Shown here: one piece after another, positions 34,097 to 47,059 of the stretch
Numbering within the stretch: the stretch's first letter is position 1
Layout of the letters: each line of letters opens with the position of its first letter
From: Actinoplanes sp. KI2
GTDB taxonomy: Bacteria > Actinomycetota > Actinomycetes > Mycobacteriales > Micromonosporaceae
Length of the DNA: 64,000 nucleotides
Direction of reading: 5' to 3'
Assembly (NCBI RefSeq): GCF_025630775.1
Contig: NZ_JAOSZE010000019.1
Coordinates: forward strand, 105,676 to 169,675
Notes under the pieces: model-generated
Databases searched by the model: none
Seen by the model: the letters and a program-made list of their open reading frames with translations, nothing else
What the model was told of the DNA's origin: nothing
Translations under genes and position numbers: made by a program

Positions 34097-35695
34097 ATGA
34101 AACGAATTCTGGCGGCTACCGTCGCCACCACTGCGGGGCTGGTGATGGGCGTCGGCATGATCCCGGCGGCGGCACAGGCCCACAGCGGTTCCCCCGGCTA
34201 CACGCCGCCCCCGATCGCGTGGGGCACGTGTACGAATCCAACCCTGAAGGCGCGCGGCGCGGAGTGCGGCTTCGTCATCGTCCCGCTGGACTATGCCCGG
34301 CCGGGCGGCACCAAGATTCAGATTGCGGTCTCGCGGGTGAAGCACAAGTCCGCGGCCGCCGACTATCAGGGCATCATGCTGGTCAACCCGGGTGGTCCGG
34401 GCGGATCCGGCCTGATCTACTCGGTGCTGCAGCCGGCGATCCCGAACAACGTGGGTCTCGACTACGACTGGATCGGGTTCGACCCGCGCGGCGTCGGTTC
34501 CAGCGTTCCGTCGCTGGCCTGCGACGGCAACGTCGCCGGCTACAACCGGCCGTACTACGTCCCGGTCACCAAGCAGCTGGAGAAGACCTGGCTGGCCCGG
34601 TCCAAGGCCTACGCCCAGGCGTGCGCGAAGGCCGGCGGCGCGCTGCTCGACCACCTGAAGACCACCGACAACGTGGCCGACATGGAGAGCATCCGCAAGG
34701 CGCTGGGCCAGAAGCAGATCAACTACTACGGCTTCTCGTACGGCACGTACCTCGGCCAGGTCTACGCCACGCTGCACCCCGGCCAGGTGCGCCGGATGGT
34801 CTTCGACGGCGTCGTCGACCCGCGCGGTGTCTGGTACCAGGACAACCTCGACCAGGACGTCCAGTTCGACAAGAACATGGACACGTACTTCACCTGGGTA
34901 GCCATGTACGACGCGGTGTACCACCTGGGTACCACCGGCAAGGCCGTGAAGGCCAAGTACTACGCGACGCTGCAGAAGCTCCGCAAGTCGCCGGCCGAAG
35001 GCAAGATCGGCCCGGACGAGTGGAACGACATCTTCGTCTCGGCCGGTTACTACGTGTACGGCTGGGAGGACGTGGCCTCCGCGTTCTCGGCGTTCGTCAA
35101 CGACGGCGACCCGTCCGGCCTGCTGGCGCTCTACCCGGAGCCCGGCCCCGGCTCGGACAACGGCTACGCGATCTACCTGGGCACCCAGTGCACCGACGTG
35201 CAGTGGCCGCTCAACTGGAACAAGTGGCAGCGGGACAACTGGCGGCTCTACGCGAAGTACCCGTTCATCACCTGGAACAACGCGTGGTTCAACGCGCCCT
35301 GCCGGGACTGGCAGGGTGACGTCGGCAAGCCGGTCAACGTCACCGGCCGCAACGCCCCGCCGATCCTGCTGATCAGCGAGACCAACGACGCGGCCACGCC
35401 GTACCCGGGCAGCCTCGAGATCCGTAAGCGGTTCCCCCGTTCGGTCCTCATCGAGGGCGTCGGCGGCACCACCCACGCCGGCTCGCTGAGCGGCATCGCC
35501 TGCACCGACGACACGATCGCGGCGTACCTGGACAACGGCGCCCTGCCGAACCGGGTGCACGGCAACCGGTCCGACAAGCAGTGCGACCCGGTCCCGCAGC
35601 CCAACCCGACGGAAGCGGCGGCCAAGACGCTCGCAACCACCGGCAACGGCAGCCTCATGGCGACGCTGCGAAAGGCATCGCCCGCCGTGCGCTGA
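34097..35695 (+). CDS. secreted alpha/beta hydrolase, tripeptidyl-aminopeptidase family
   Basis: A 532-residue protein from ATG 34097. The signal peptide spans about 1-28 (MIPAAAQAHS). PGGPGGSG forms the oxyanion region, and nucleophile S214 lies in YYGFSYGTYLG. The aspartate is in SETNDAATPY, the histidine in GGTTHAGS, and a TAP-like C-terminal domain is present. Relatives (streptomycete Tap/SlpD/SlpE) cleave tripeptides from secreted proteins. Five downstream codon blocks and its terminator recur at 36879-36962. Confidence 0.9.
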   Translation: MKRILAATVATTAGLVMGVGMIPAAAQAHSGSPGYTPPPIAWGTCTNPTLKARGAECGFVIVPLDYARPGGTKIQIAVSRVKHKSAAADYQGIMLVNPGGPGGSGLIYSVLQPAIPNNVGLDYDWIGFDPRGVGSSVPSLACDGNVAGYNRPYYVPVTKQLEKTWLARSKAYAQACAKAGGALLDHLKTTDNVADMESIRKALGQKQINYYGFSYGTYLGQVYATLHPGQVRRMVFDGVVDPRGVWYQDNLDQDVQFDKNMDTYFTWVAMYDAVYHLGTTGKAVKAKYYATLQKLRKSPAEGKIGPDEWNDIFVSAGYYVYGWEDVASAFSAFVNDGDPSGLLALYPEPGPGSDNGYAIYLGTQCTDVQWPLNWNKWQRDNWRLYAKYPFITWNNAWFNAPCRDWQGDVGKPVNVTGRNAPPILLISETNDAATPYPGSLEIRKRFPRSVLIEGVGGTTHAGSLSGIACTDDTIAAYLDNGALPNRVHGNRSDKQCDPVPQPNPTEAAAKTLATTGNGSLMATLRKASPAVR

Positions 35696-35746
35696 CGCAC
35701 GCACCGCGCCGACGGCCCGGGAGTCCACGACGGACTCCCGGGCCGT
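35666..35746 (+). repeat. copy A of a duplicated gene-end plus terminator segment
   Basis: The last hydrolase codons (LRKASPAVR-stop, from 35666) plus the terminator hairpin are repeated imperfectly at 36879-36954 (LRKAAPTVR-stop plus hairpin). The first 32 bases differ at only 4 positions. Confidence 0.75.
35712..35746 (+). terminator. strong hairpin terminator after the hydrolase gene
   Basis: ACGGCCCGGGAGTCC (35712-35726), a 5-base loop and GGACTCCCGGGCCGT (35732-35746) form a perfect 15-bp stem 16 bases after the stop. Confidence 0.85.
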
Positions 35747-35813
35747 TCGTCACGCAAGGGCCGGTGGCCGCCGGTTGCTACGCTGCGACACAAGTCGATG
35801 GCCGGGAGGAACC

Positions 35814-36506
35814 GTGACGGCGCGGCCGAGAAGCCGTGGCGGCGGCGACGACCCCGAGCCGCCACATCGGGGTGACGGCGACGAACCCTCGCCACGCCCG
35901 CGCCCACCGGCCTCGAACGTAGCCGAGGGCGAGCAGCACATCCAGCAGGTACTGGGCGGCGGACACCCCAGAACGGCCGGCACCGCGCGGGAGCCGGGCC
36001 CCGAGGATCCGGAAGTCGCGCACGCGATGCGGATATACGACCAGCTCGGCCCCGACCCGCCGAAAATCCATGTCGCCCGCAACGACGCGAACCATGCCCG
36101 TGCGCACACGATCGAGCGGCATGGCCCCGACCTCCCACTACGGCAGCAGGCCGGCGTGCAGACGATCGAAGGCCGCATCTACGGTGACCACGGTTGGGAG
36201 GACCCGGAGAACCAGTCCTTCAAGTGGGACAACGCGACGGTCATGACCCGCGAGATCAACGAGTACGTCCAACGCAACTGGGAGAACATCCGAAGCGACC
36301 TGGCGTTGAAGGGCTTTCACCAGGCCGGGTACAACACCGGCCACCGAGTCGGTGAAGGGTTCCTCAACGGTGGCATCTATGGCTTGGGCGCGCGCCAGGC
36401 GGAGTACATGTCGACCGGCCTGGTAAAGATCCGCATCAGGCTCGTGCCGGACGCGGATCCCGCACGATCCTTTCTCGTGAGCGCCTTCCCGGCCGGGATA
36501 CTCTGA
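35814..36506 (+). CDS. candidate polymorphic toxin with C-terminal RNase-A-like (BECR-fold) domain
   Basis: A 230-residue protein from GTG 35814 with a GGGAGG site. The N-terminal 90 residues are Pro/Arg/Glu-rich and look disordered. From about residue 94 the sequence fits the bacterial RNase-A-like toxin pattern: AHTIERHG (98-104), a helical stretch with MTREINEYVQRNWENI, GEGFLNGG, and the terminal strand FLVSAFP. The pattern is from memory and weak in places. No signal peptide or delivery domain is seen. The next gene starts 4 bases downstream and is a plausible immunity protein. Predicted RNA cleavage in a rival or in the host cell is inference. Confidence 0.5.
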   Translation: MTARPRSRGGGDDPEPPHRGDGDEPSPRPRPPASNVAEGEQHIQQVLGGGHPRTAGTAREPGPEDPEVAHAMRIYDQLGPDPPKIHVARNDANHARAHTIERHGPDLPLRQQAGVQTIEGRIYGDHGWEDPENQSFKWDNATVMTREINEYVQRNWENIRSDLALKGFHQAGYNTGHRVGEGFLNGGIYGLGARQAEYMSTGLVKIRIRLVPDADPARSFLVSAFPAGIL

Positions 36507-36510
36507 CGCG

Positions 36511-36867
36511 ATGGACCCTTCCCGGACTCGCGACACGCTGCGGGCGCGCATGGCGGAACTGGACGCCCGCCCGCCGCTGGAGAAGGTCCGCGACCTGCTG
36601 AACGGCCATGTGGTGGACACCGACGGGTGGGGCGAGATCCGCGATGAGCTACGCATGACCGTGCGGCACAGCGCGCGGCCGCTCCGGCAGGGCCTCGACG
36701 CCATCGACGCCGTGCTGGCCGCGGAGTTGCCGCCCGGCACGCTGCTGCGCATGGTCGCCGGTGAGGCCGGGAAGTCGCTCGACCACGATCCGACCGATGC
36801 CGGTGCCGCCGCCTTCCTCCGAGAGCTGGCCGCCCTGATCCGATCCGTGCTGGACGAGGCGGCGTAG
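36511..36867 (+). CDS. candidate immunity protein for the upstream toxin
   Basis: A 118-residue, all-helical, acidic protein without a signal or membrane segment (EKVRDLLNGHVVDTDGWGEI, FLRELAALIRSVLDEAA). It lies 4 bases after the toxin-like gene and is cotranscribed with it. Small acidic helical proteins directly after polymorphic toxins are usually cognate inhibitors. No family recognised; the call rests on context. Confidence 0.45.
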   Translation: MDPSRTRDTLRARMAELDARPPLEKVRDLLNGHVVDTDGWGEIRDELRMTVRHSARPLRQGLDAIDAVLAAELPPGTLLRMVAGEAGKSLDHDPTDAGAAAFLRELAALIRSVLDEAA

Positions 36868-36878
36868 GCGCCTCGCCG

Positions 36879-36962
36879 CTGCGGAAGGCAGCACCCACCG
36901 TGCGCTGACGCTTGTTCCACGCTGAGCCCGGGAGTCCTCGCCGGATTCCCGGGCCGTTCACT
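36879..36962 (+). repeat. copy B of the duplicated gene-end plus terminator segment
   Basis: CTGCGGAAGGCAGCACCCAC and the bases after it code for LRKAAPTVR-stop, without an attached gene body, followed by a hairpin like that of copy A. Together with 35666-35746 it brackets the toxin-immunity pair. Confidence 0.75.
36926..36954 (+). terminator. hairpin terminator after the immunity gene (copy of the one at 35712)
   Basis: GCCCGGGAGTCC (36926-36937), loop TCGCC and GGATTCCCGGGC (36943-36954) make a 12-bp stem with one G-T pair. Confidence 0.75.
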
Positions 36963-37012
36963 GCCGCCGGACCGTCAGGACCGGCTCGAGGTGCGGCGGC
37001 GCGGCATTCTCG

Positions 37013-37315
37013 TCACAACCCCAGGTAGTTACGCAATGCGTCGTCGACGCGGGACAGCGTGGTACGGGACAGCCGTCCGACGCGAGCGCCGACATTGTCG
37101 GGAACCACCGGCCGCAATCTGGTGACGTCGATGGTGCCGCGCGCCGGGTCGGCCGGTGCCATCGGAACGAGCGAAGGCGACGGCGGCGTGGGGGTGTCCG
37201 GGCCGAGGATCACCACGAAGGTCGCCCGGCGGGGGTTGTACGGCGCCGCGGAAACGATCGCGATGCGGGCGCGTGCGTTGCCGATCGTGTACTCGTAGAC
37301 GTCGCCGCGAGTCAC
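37013..37315 (-). CDS. MazF/PemK-family toxin (mRNA interferase)
   Basis: A 100-residue protein from GTG 37315, overlapping the antitoxin stop by 4 bases. VTRGDVYEYTIGNARARIAI is the usual N-terminus of the MazF/PemK fold, and IDVTRLRPVVPDNVGARVGR matches its core strand region (D.....V.....R.G). MazF proteins cut mRNA at short sites and are held inactive by a co-expressed antitoxin. Gene order antitoxin-toxin fits. Confidence 0.75.
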   Translation of the reverse strand: MTRGDVYEYTIGNARARIAIVSAAPYNPRRATFVVILGPDTPTPPSPSLVPMAPADPARGTIDVTRLRPVVPDNVGARVGRLSRTTLSRVDDALRNYLGL

Positions 37316-37566
37316 CCGGCATCGAGGTCGTGCCGGTCGGCGGCGTCGAGTGCGGCAAGGACGGCTTGGTCGTCTGGCGGCAGGGTGGCTTCCCACTCGG
37401 CGATGACATCCACGTCACCGCGTGCGGCCTCGTTGCGGATCGCTCGGTCGAGCCAGCGGCCGACGTCCAGCCCTTCGGCCTCGGCGCGGGAGCGCGCAAG
37501 AGGAATACTGTCCTCGTCAAGCGTCAGTGATGTCTTCTTTCGCATACCGCTAAGCATACCGCTCAT
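37312..37566 (-). CDS. antitoxin partner of the MazF-like toxin
   Basis: An 84-residue protein. ATG 37566 overlaps the upstream YhhN stop (ATGA), favouring that start; ATG 37557 and 37545 are alternatives. MRKKTSLTLDEDSIPLARSR gives a short beta strand then helix, as in ribbon-helix-helix antitoxins. The acidic C-terminal part (WEATLPPDDQAVLAALDAAD) would bind the toxin. Confidence 0.65.
   Translation of the reverse strand: MSGMLSGMRKKTSLTLDEDSIPLARSRAEAEGLDVGRWLDRAIRNEAARGDVDVIAEWEATLPPDDQAVLAALDAADRHDLDAG
37542..37563. promoter_or_regulatory. direct repeat over the antitoxin start
   Basis: GCATACCGCT occurs at 37542-37551 and 37554-37563, a 12-base period. It is a candidate self-regulatory operator, or simply the reason for the three alternative ATGs. 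Confidence 0.35.
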
Positions 37567-38171
37567 CGTGCCGCCGGCAGGGGGGCCGGCGACGGCACGC
37601 GCGAGGTCGCCGCCCAGCCGGTGGCGATCAGGAACAGGGCCGCCGAGTACGTGGCCATCACCAGCACGTCGTGCGCCGGCAGGTGGCGGCCGGCCGCGCC
37701 CATCCCGATCATCAGGTCGGAGACCACGAACAGGGCGCCGCCGATCGCCAGCCGGCGGCTGACGGCGGTCGCGGCGGTGGCCATCGCGGTCAGGGCGAGG
37801 CTGTAGGCCAGCACCGGGAGCCGCAGCGTGCCGAGATGTGGCCACAGCAGAGCGTTGGCGGCCGCCCAGACCACGGCGTACGCAATGATCGTGGGTTTGG
37901 TCGGTTTTGCCCGCCGCAGGAAGGCGACCGTCAGGCAGACCTGGCAGCCGAGGAAGAACACCATCCCGATCAGGAACGCGCCGGGAACCAGCAGCGCGAT
38001 GTCGCCGGCTGTGGCGAAGCAGAGCGCCAGCACGACCAGGTCGCGGCGGGCCAGATACCAGATCAGCAGCGGAGCGAGCAGCGGCTTGGCGACCCACTGC
38101 AGCGGGGTGAGATCCGCGGCCACGGCGATCAGCTCGGCGACCGCCGCGGCCACGAAGAGATAGAGCTTCAC
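37563..38171 (-). CDS. YhhN/TMEM86 family membrane protein (lysoplasmalogenase-like)
   Basis: A 202-residue protein from GTG 38171, overlapping the desaturase stop by 4 bases. It has about eight short hydrophobic helices. The family motifs are visible: KPLLAPLLIWYLA, FATAGDIALL and LFVVSDLMIGM (the conserved aspartates). Relatives hydrolyse the vinyl ether bond of lysoplasmalogens. It is part of the GntR-desaturase-YhhN operon. Confidence 0.8.
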   Translation of the reverse strand: MKLYLFVAAAVAELIAVAADLTPLQWVAKPLLAPLLIWYLARRDLVVLALCFATAGDIALLVPGAFLIGMVFFLGCQVCLTVAFLRRAKPTKPTIIAYAVVWAAANALLWPHLGTLRLPVLAYSLALTAMATAATAVSRRLAIGGALFVVSDLMIGMGAAGRHLPAHDVLVMATYSAALFLIATGWAATSRVPSPAPLPAAR

Positions 38172-38995
38172 GCGGACGGCTGCCAGCCGGGGTGGCCGAA
38201 CAGGTAGCCGGCCCGGTGCCGCCACCGGCGCGCGCCGCGGACGTCGCGCCAGATCGCCGCGTACTCGTGGGTCGCGACCTTCAGCGGGTTGAAGGTTTGG
38301 ATGTTCGTGGTGAGGCCGTAGCTGACCGGCGCCCCCTCGGGCTCGAAGCTGCGGAACAGCCGGTCCCAGATGATCAGGATGCCGCCGTAGTTGCGGTCCA
38401 GGTAGGGATCGTTCGAGCCGTGGTGCACCCGGTGGTGCGACGGCGTGTTGAAGAACCACTCGATCGGCCGCCACATCCGGTCGACCCGCTCGGTGTGCAG
38501 GAAGAACTGGTAGAAGAGGCTGATCGACTGCTGCAGGAAGATCATCCACGGCGGCAGGCCGAGCAGCGCCAGCGGCAGCCAGAACGGCAGCGACGTCATC
38601 GGCGTCCAGCTCTGCCGCAGCGCCGTCGACAGGTTGAAGAACTGGCTCGAGTGGTGCACGACGTGCCCGGCCCACAGCACCCGCACCTCGTGGTGCAGCC
38701 GGTGGAACCAGTAGTACGCGAGGTCGTCGGCGAAGAACAGCAGCACCCACACCCACCAGTGGCTCGGCGAGAGCTTGATCGGGCTGAGCACGTAGAGGCC
38801 GGCGTAGGCGACCGCGGTGAACAGCTTCCACGGGAAGCCGATCACCTGGCTGCCGACGCCCATGGAGAGGCTGGTGGCGGTGTCGCGGGCCTCGTACCCG
38901 CGCTCCTCGTCGTCGGGCAGGAACTTGAAGGAGAGCGCCTCGAGCACGATGAGCAGCAGGAACGCGGGAACGGCGTAGAGCACGGCGGGAATCAT
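38168..38995 (-). CDS. fatty acid hydroxylase/sterol desaturase family protein
   Basis: A 275-residue membrane di-iron enzyme. The three histidine clusters are present: WFHRLHHE, HVVHHSSQ and SHHRVHHGSND. There are about four to five membrane helices. ATG 38995 overlaps the GntR stop by 4 bases. It hydroxylates or desaturates a lipid. Next to a plasmalogen-type hydrolase, an ether-lipid role (as in alkylglycerol monooxygenase relatives) is possible but unproven. Confidence 0.85.
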   Translation of the reverse strand: MIPAVLYAVPAFLLLIVLEALSFKFLPDDEERGYEARDTATSLSMGVGSQVIGFPWKLFTAVAYAGLYVLSPIKLSPSHWWVWVLLFFADDLAYYWFHRLHHEVRVLWAGHVVHHSSQFFNLSTALRQSWTPMTSLPFWLPLALLGLPPWMIFLQQSISLFYQFFLHTERVDRMWRPIEWFFNTPSHHRVHHGSNDPYLDRNYGGILIIWDRLFRSFEPEGAPVSYGLTTNIQTFNPLKVATHEYAAIWRDVRGARRWRHRAGYLFGHPGWQPSA

Positions 38996-39705
38996 GGGCG
39001 AGCGGATCCCTTCGGCTGGGCGGCGGGGACGGCGAGCAGGGTGCGCGCGACGCGCTCGGCACCCTCGGCATCGCCTGCGGCGATCAGGGCGGCCAGGTTG
39101 CGGTGGGCGGTGACGTCGAGCAGTTCCGCCGTACGCCGCGGCAGCGGCATGTGCCCGACGGCCACATCGCCCGCCGTCAGGCTGTTGTAGGCCAGCAGGT
39201 ACGCGACGTTGCCCGAGCCCTCGATGATCCGCCGCCACAGGTCGCGGTCGGCGGCGCCCATCGCGGCGAGATCGGGGGCAGCCGCCGCATAGGCCTCGAC
39301 GGCGGCGACCACTGCCCGGCGCGCCTGGTCGCCGGCGCGCTGGGCGCAGAGCCGGGCCGCGTCGGCGCCGATGCAGGCGCGCATCTCCAGCACGTCGCGG
39401 ATCAGCGTCTCGACCGGCAGCACGTCCTCGGAGCCGGCCAGGGTCATCGCGAGATCCAGGCCGGCGGTGGCGCGCCAGTCGAGGACCCGGGTCGCGCCGC
39501 CCTGACTGACCCGGACCAGGCCGAGCTGCTGGAGGCGGCGCAGCGCCTCCCGGATGGCGTGCCGGTTGACGCCGAAGGCGGTGGCCAGCTCACGCTCGCT
39601 GGGCAGCGAGTCGCCGGACGGGTAGCGGCCGCTCACGATCGCGTCGCGCAGGCGGCCGAACACCTGATCGGAGACCGAGTGCCGGGACAGCGGCTCGAAA
39701 GTCAT
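38992..39705 (-). CDS. GntR-family (FadR subgroup) regulator
   Basis: A 237-residue protein from ATG 39705 (MTFEPLSRHSVSDQVFGRL); the frame is open 8 codons further. The winged helix is typical (LPSERELATAFGVNRHAIRE). The all-helical FCD effector domain (about 85-230) has the metal-ligand-like LAAMGAADRDLWRRI and TAHRNLAAL. It heads the operon with desaturase and YhhN. A matching operator lies just upstream. Confidence 0.87.
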   Translation of the reverse strand: MTFEPLSRHSVSDQVFGRLRDAIVSGRYPSGDSLPSERELATAFGVNRHAIREALRRLQQLGLVRVSQGGATRVLDWRATAGLDLAMTLAGSEDVLPVETLIRDVLEMRACIGADAARLCAQRAGDQARRAVVAAVEAYAAAAPDLAAMGAADRDLWRRIIEGSGNVAYLLAYNSLTAGDVAVGHMPLPRRTAELLDVTAHRNLAALIAAGDAEGAERVARTLLAVPAAQPKGSARP

Positions 39706-39743
39706 GCCGAGCAGTGTGCCCCGCACCACATCAACCCGTCAAC

Positions 39744-39754
39744 TGGTTGGACCA
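39744..39754. promoter_or_regulatory. FadR-type GntR operator
   Basis: TGGT-TGG-ACCA fits the TGGTnnnACCA consensus of the FadR subgroup, within a slightly longer dyad CTGGT...ACCAG (39743-39755). It is 38 bases before the gntR start, so autoregulation is likely. Confidence 0.65.
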
Positions 39755-39897
39755 GTCCTGTCACGTTCCCGCTCATTCCGGAACATTTGCGCGGCTCGAG
39801 CCGTGGTGTTGCGCTCATGTGACCGAAGCGGGGCTGCGCCGTCGCCGCCGAGCCTGCAAGATCCCTACGGTCGAGGCGACGATCGAAGGGGCACCCG

Positions 39898-40587
39898 ATG
39901 CTGCACTACCTGATGCCACTGATCTCGTCGCCGTGGCTCTACGTGATCATCTTCCTGCTGGTGGCGGTCGACGGCTTCATCCCGGTCGCCATGTCGGAAG
40001 CCGTCATCATCGGCCTCGGCGCCATCTCCGCGACCGGCTCCCCCGACCTCGCCGTGCTGGCCGGCTCCGCCGTCGCGGGCGGGATAGCCGGCGACCGGAT
40101 CTCCTACCACGTCGGCCGCACGGCGATCGCCCGGATCCGCAACGGCAAGCTGGCGGCGGCGCGGGCGCGGGCCGAGCAGACCCTGCTGCGACAGGGCGGC
40201 GCCGCCATCGTGATCGGCCGGTTCATCCCGTACGGGCGCACCGCCACCACCCTGACGGCCGGGTCGGTCTCGCTGGCGATGGGCCCGTTCTACGTCGGCA
40301 GCGTCGTGTCGAGCCTGCTCTGGGTCGCCTACTCGATCGGCCTGGGCCGGCTGGGCGGGGTGGCCTTCGCCGACTCGCCGGTGCTGGCCGCCGCCTTCGG
40401 CATCGCCCTCGGCTTCCTCCTGGCCGGCCTGCACAGCGCCGGCAAACGCCTGCTGCCCCGGCTGGCCGCGATCCTCGGCCGCGTCCGCTTCCGCCGGCCC
40501 ACCGGCCCCGATCTCACCGACCAGGTCCCGCCGAGGAAGCCTGAAAGTGAAAGGCCTCCCGTGACCATTCAGTCAGGGGCGAGTTAG
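39898..40587 (+). CDS. DedA-family membrane protein
   Basis: A 229-residue protein from ATG 39898 with GAAGGGG upstream. The DedA/SNARE-associated signature GRFIPYGRTATTLTAG is visible along with an amphipathic entry segment. Relatives (UptA/PopT, DedA flippases) recycle lipid carriers across the membrane. The C-terminal 35 residues are basic and prolyl-rich. Confidence 0.85.
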   Translation: MLHYLMPLISSPWLYVIIFLLVAVDGFIPVAMSEAVIIGLGAISATGSPDLAVLAGSAVAGGIAGDRISYHVGRTAIARIRNGKLAAARARAEQTLLRQGGAAIVIGRFIPYGRTATTLTAGSVSLAMGPFYVGSVVSSLLWVAYSIGLGRLGGVAFADSPVLAAAFGIALGFLLAGLHSAGKRLLPRLAAILGRVRFRRPTGPDLTDQVPPRKPESERPPVTIQSGAS

Positions 40588-40702
40588 TCGGTCAGCCGAC
40601 CCTGCACGGCGGACACCACCGATCTTGGCGGCCGCGTCAGCACGGGGTCCAGACCCCGCACGCTCACACTGTCGTCAACAACGACAGTCCGAGGAGGCAT
40701 CG

Positions 40703-40954
40703 GTGCCCGCAGGAACAACAGTCGCGCGTCTGGCGGACGAGTTCGTCGCCACGCTGTACCAGCACGGCATCGTCATCGACCGGCAGTGCGTCGAGCAGGA
40801 GATGCACGAGCGGATCGCCGACATCGCCGAGCGACTGGGCACCTCGCCGGAGACGGTCCTGCGCGAGCACGCCTGCCAGGAGTGGGGACGGCAGATGGCC
40901 TCGGGAGTGATCGCCCAGATCCGCAACGGCGGCGATCTCACCCGGTCGAACTGA
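40703..40954 (+). CDS. small hypothetical protein
   Basis: An 83-residue soluble protein from GTG 40703 with a GAGGAGG site. It is helical and acidic (LADEFVATLYQHGIVIDRQC, ERIADIAERLGTSPETVLRE); the last part resembles a short DNA-binding-like helix pair. One cysteine pair is spread apart (C33-region and C60-region). No family recognised. Its last codons form the first unit of a 23-bp tandem repeat. Confidence 0.6.
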   Translation: MPAGTTVARLADEFVATLYQHGIVIDRQCVEQEMHERIADIAERLGTSPETVLREHACQEWGRQMASGVIAQIRNGGDLTRSN

Positions 40955-41051
40955 CCGCGCTCACCCGGTCGAACTGACCGCGCCCATCCGGTCGAACTGA
41001 CCGCGCTCACCCGGTCGAACTGACCGCGCCCATCCGATCGAACCGGCCGCT
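40937..41051. repeat. 23-bp tandem repeat, four near-exact units plus one diverged
   Basis: Units start at 40937, 40960, 40983, 41006 and 41029. Each of the first four contains CGGTCGAACTGACCG, a dyad with CGGTC/GACCG arms. Units alternate between CTCACC and CCCATC at the left end, suggesting growth by duplication of a two-unit block. Confidence 0.9.
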
Positions 41052-41078
41052 GCCGGGCCCCTCGCGAGGCCCGGCAGC
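41049..41078 (-). terminator. hairpin terminator after the carboxylase gene
   Basis: GCTGCCGGGCC (41049-41059) pairs with GGCCCGGCAGC (41068-41078), an 11-bp stem just past the carboxylase stop on the minus strand. Confidence 0.65.
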
Positions 41079-41085
41079 ACCGGTA

Positions 41086-46545
<5,460 letters not shown>

Positions 46546-46606
46546 CAGACCCTGCCCTGCCTCAGCTCTAGGTAACTCTGAGGGGAGGCTACAGGCCCGG
46601 CGCTGA

Positions 46607-47059
46607 TCATGAAGAGTAGGTGAGATCCATCGTGTCGACATGCCCGGACCACGACAGGGTCAGCCGCCAGCAGCCGGGCCTGGGCAGATCGATGATCGAC
46701 GGCCCGGGCGCGGGGTCGACCTTCGGTCGGACCGTTTCGCCGGTCCCGACCAGATTCGCGACGATCGAGAAGTCGCTGGGCGTGGAGACCGGCGGCTTCG
46801 ACACCCAGAGGATCTTGTTGCTGTGATCCGCGGCCGGCGGCGCGCTGAGCGGGGTGCCGAACAGTACGCCGACCATGTCGCCGTTCTTGCTGAACACGTG
46901 CGGGTTGCCGGAGCCGTCGCCGCTGAAGCCGATGCGCGCCCACTCCGGCAGCGCACCCGTCTCGATCTTGGAGACGCACGGCGCCGGCGAGGCTTGCGGC
47001 TCCGCGCGGCAAGCACCGAGCATGAGTACGGGGATCAGCGCCACGGCCGACCGCTTCAT
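46607..47059 (-). CDS. secreted lipoprotein of unknown function
   Basis: A 150-residue protein from ATG 47059, overlapping the upstream gene stop by 4 bases. The signal peptide with lipobox is LMLGAC (cysteine about residue 17). The mature part is beta-rich (ARIGFSGDGSGNPHVFSKNG, CWRLTLSWSGHVDTMDLTYS). No family recognised. Probably co-expressed with the Tat-type lipoprotein upstream. Confidence 0.7.
   Translation of the reverse strand: MKRSAVALIPVLMLGACRAEPQASPAPCVSKIETGALPEWARIGFSGDGSGNPHVFSKNGDMVGVLFGTPLSAPPAADHSNKILWVSKPPVSTPSDFSIVANLVGTGETVRPKVDPAPGPSIIDLPRPGCWRLTLSWSGHVDTMDLTYSS

Noticed and set aside
36138..36920. minus-strand 260-residue frame over the toxin and immunity genes
   Set aside because: Ser/Arg-rich antisense shadow. 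The plus frames have ribosome sites, a short gap and better codon use.
40937..41051. CRISPR array
   Set aside because: The 23-bp units are contiguous with no unique spacers and there are no cas genes. No CRISPR array is visible anywhere in the window.
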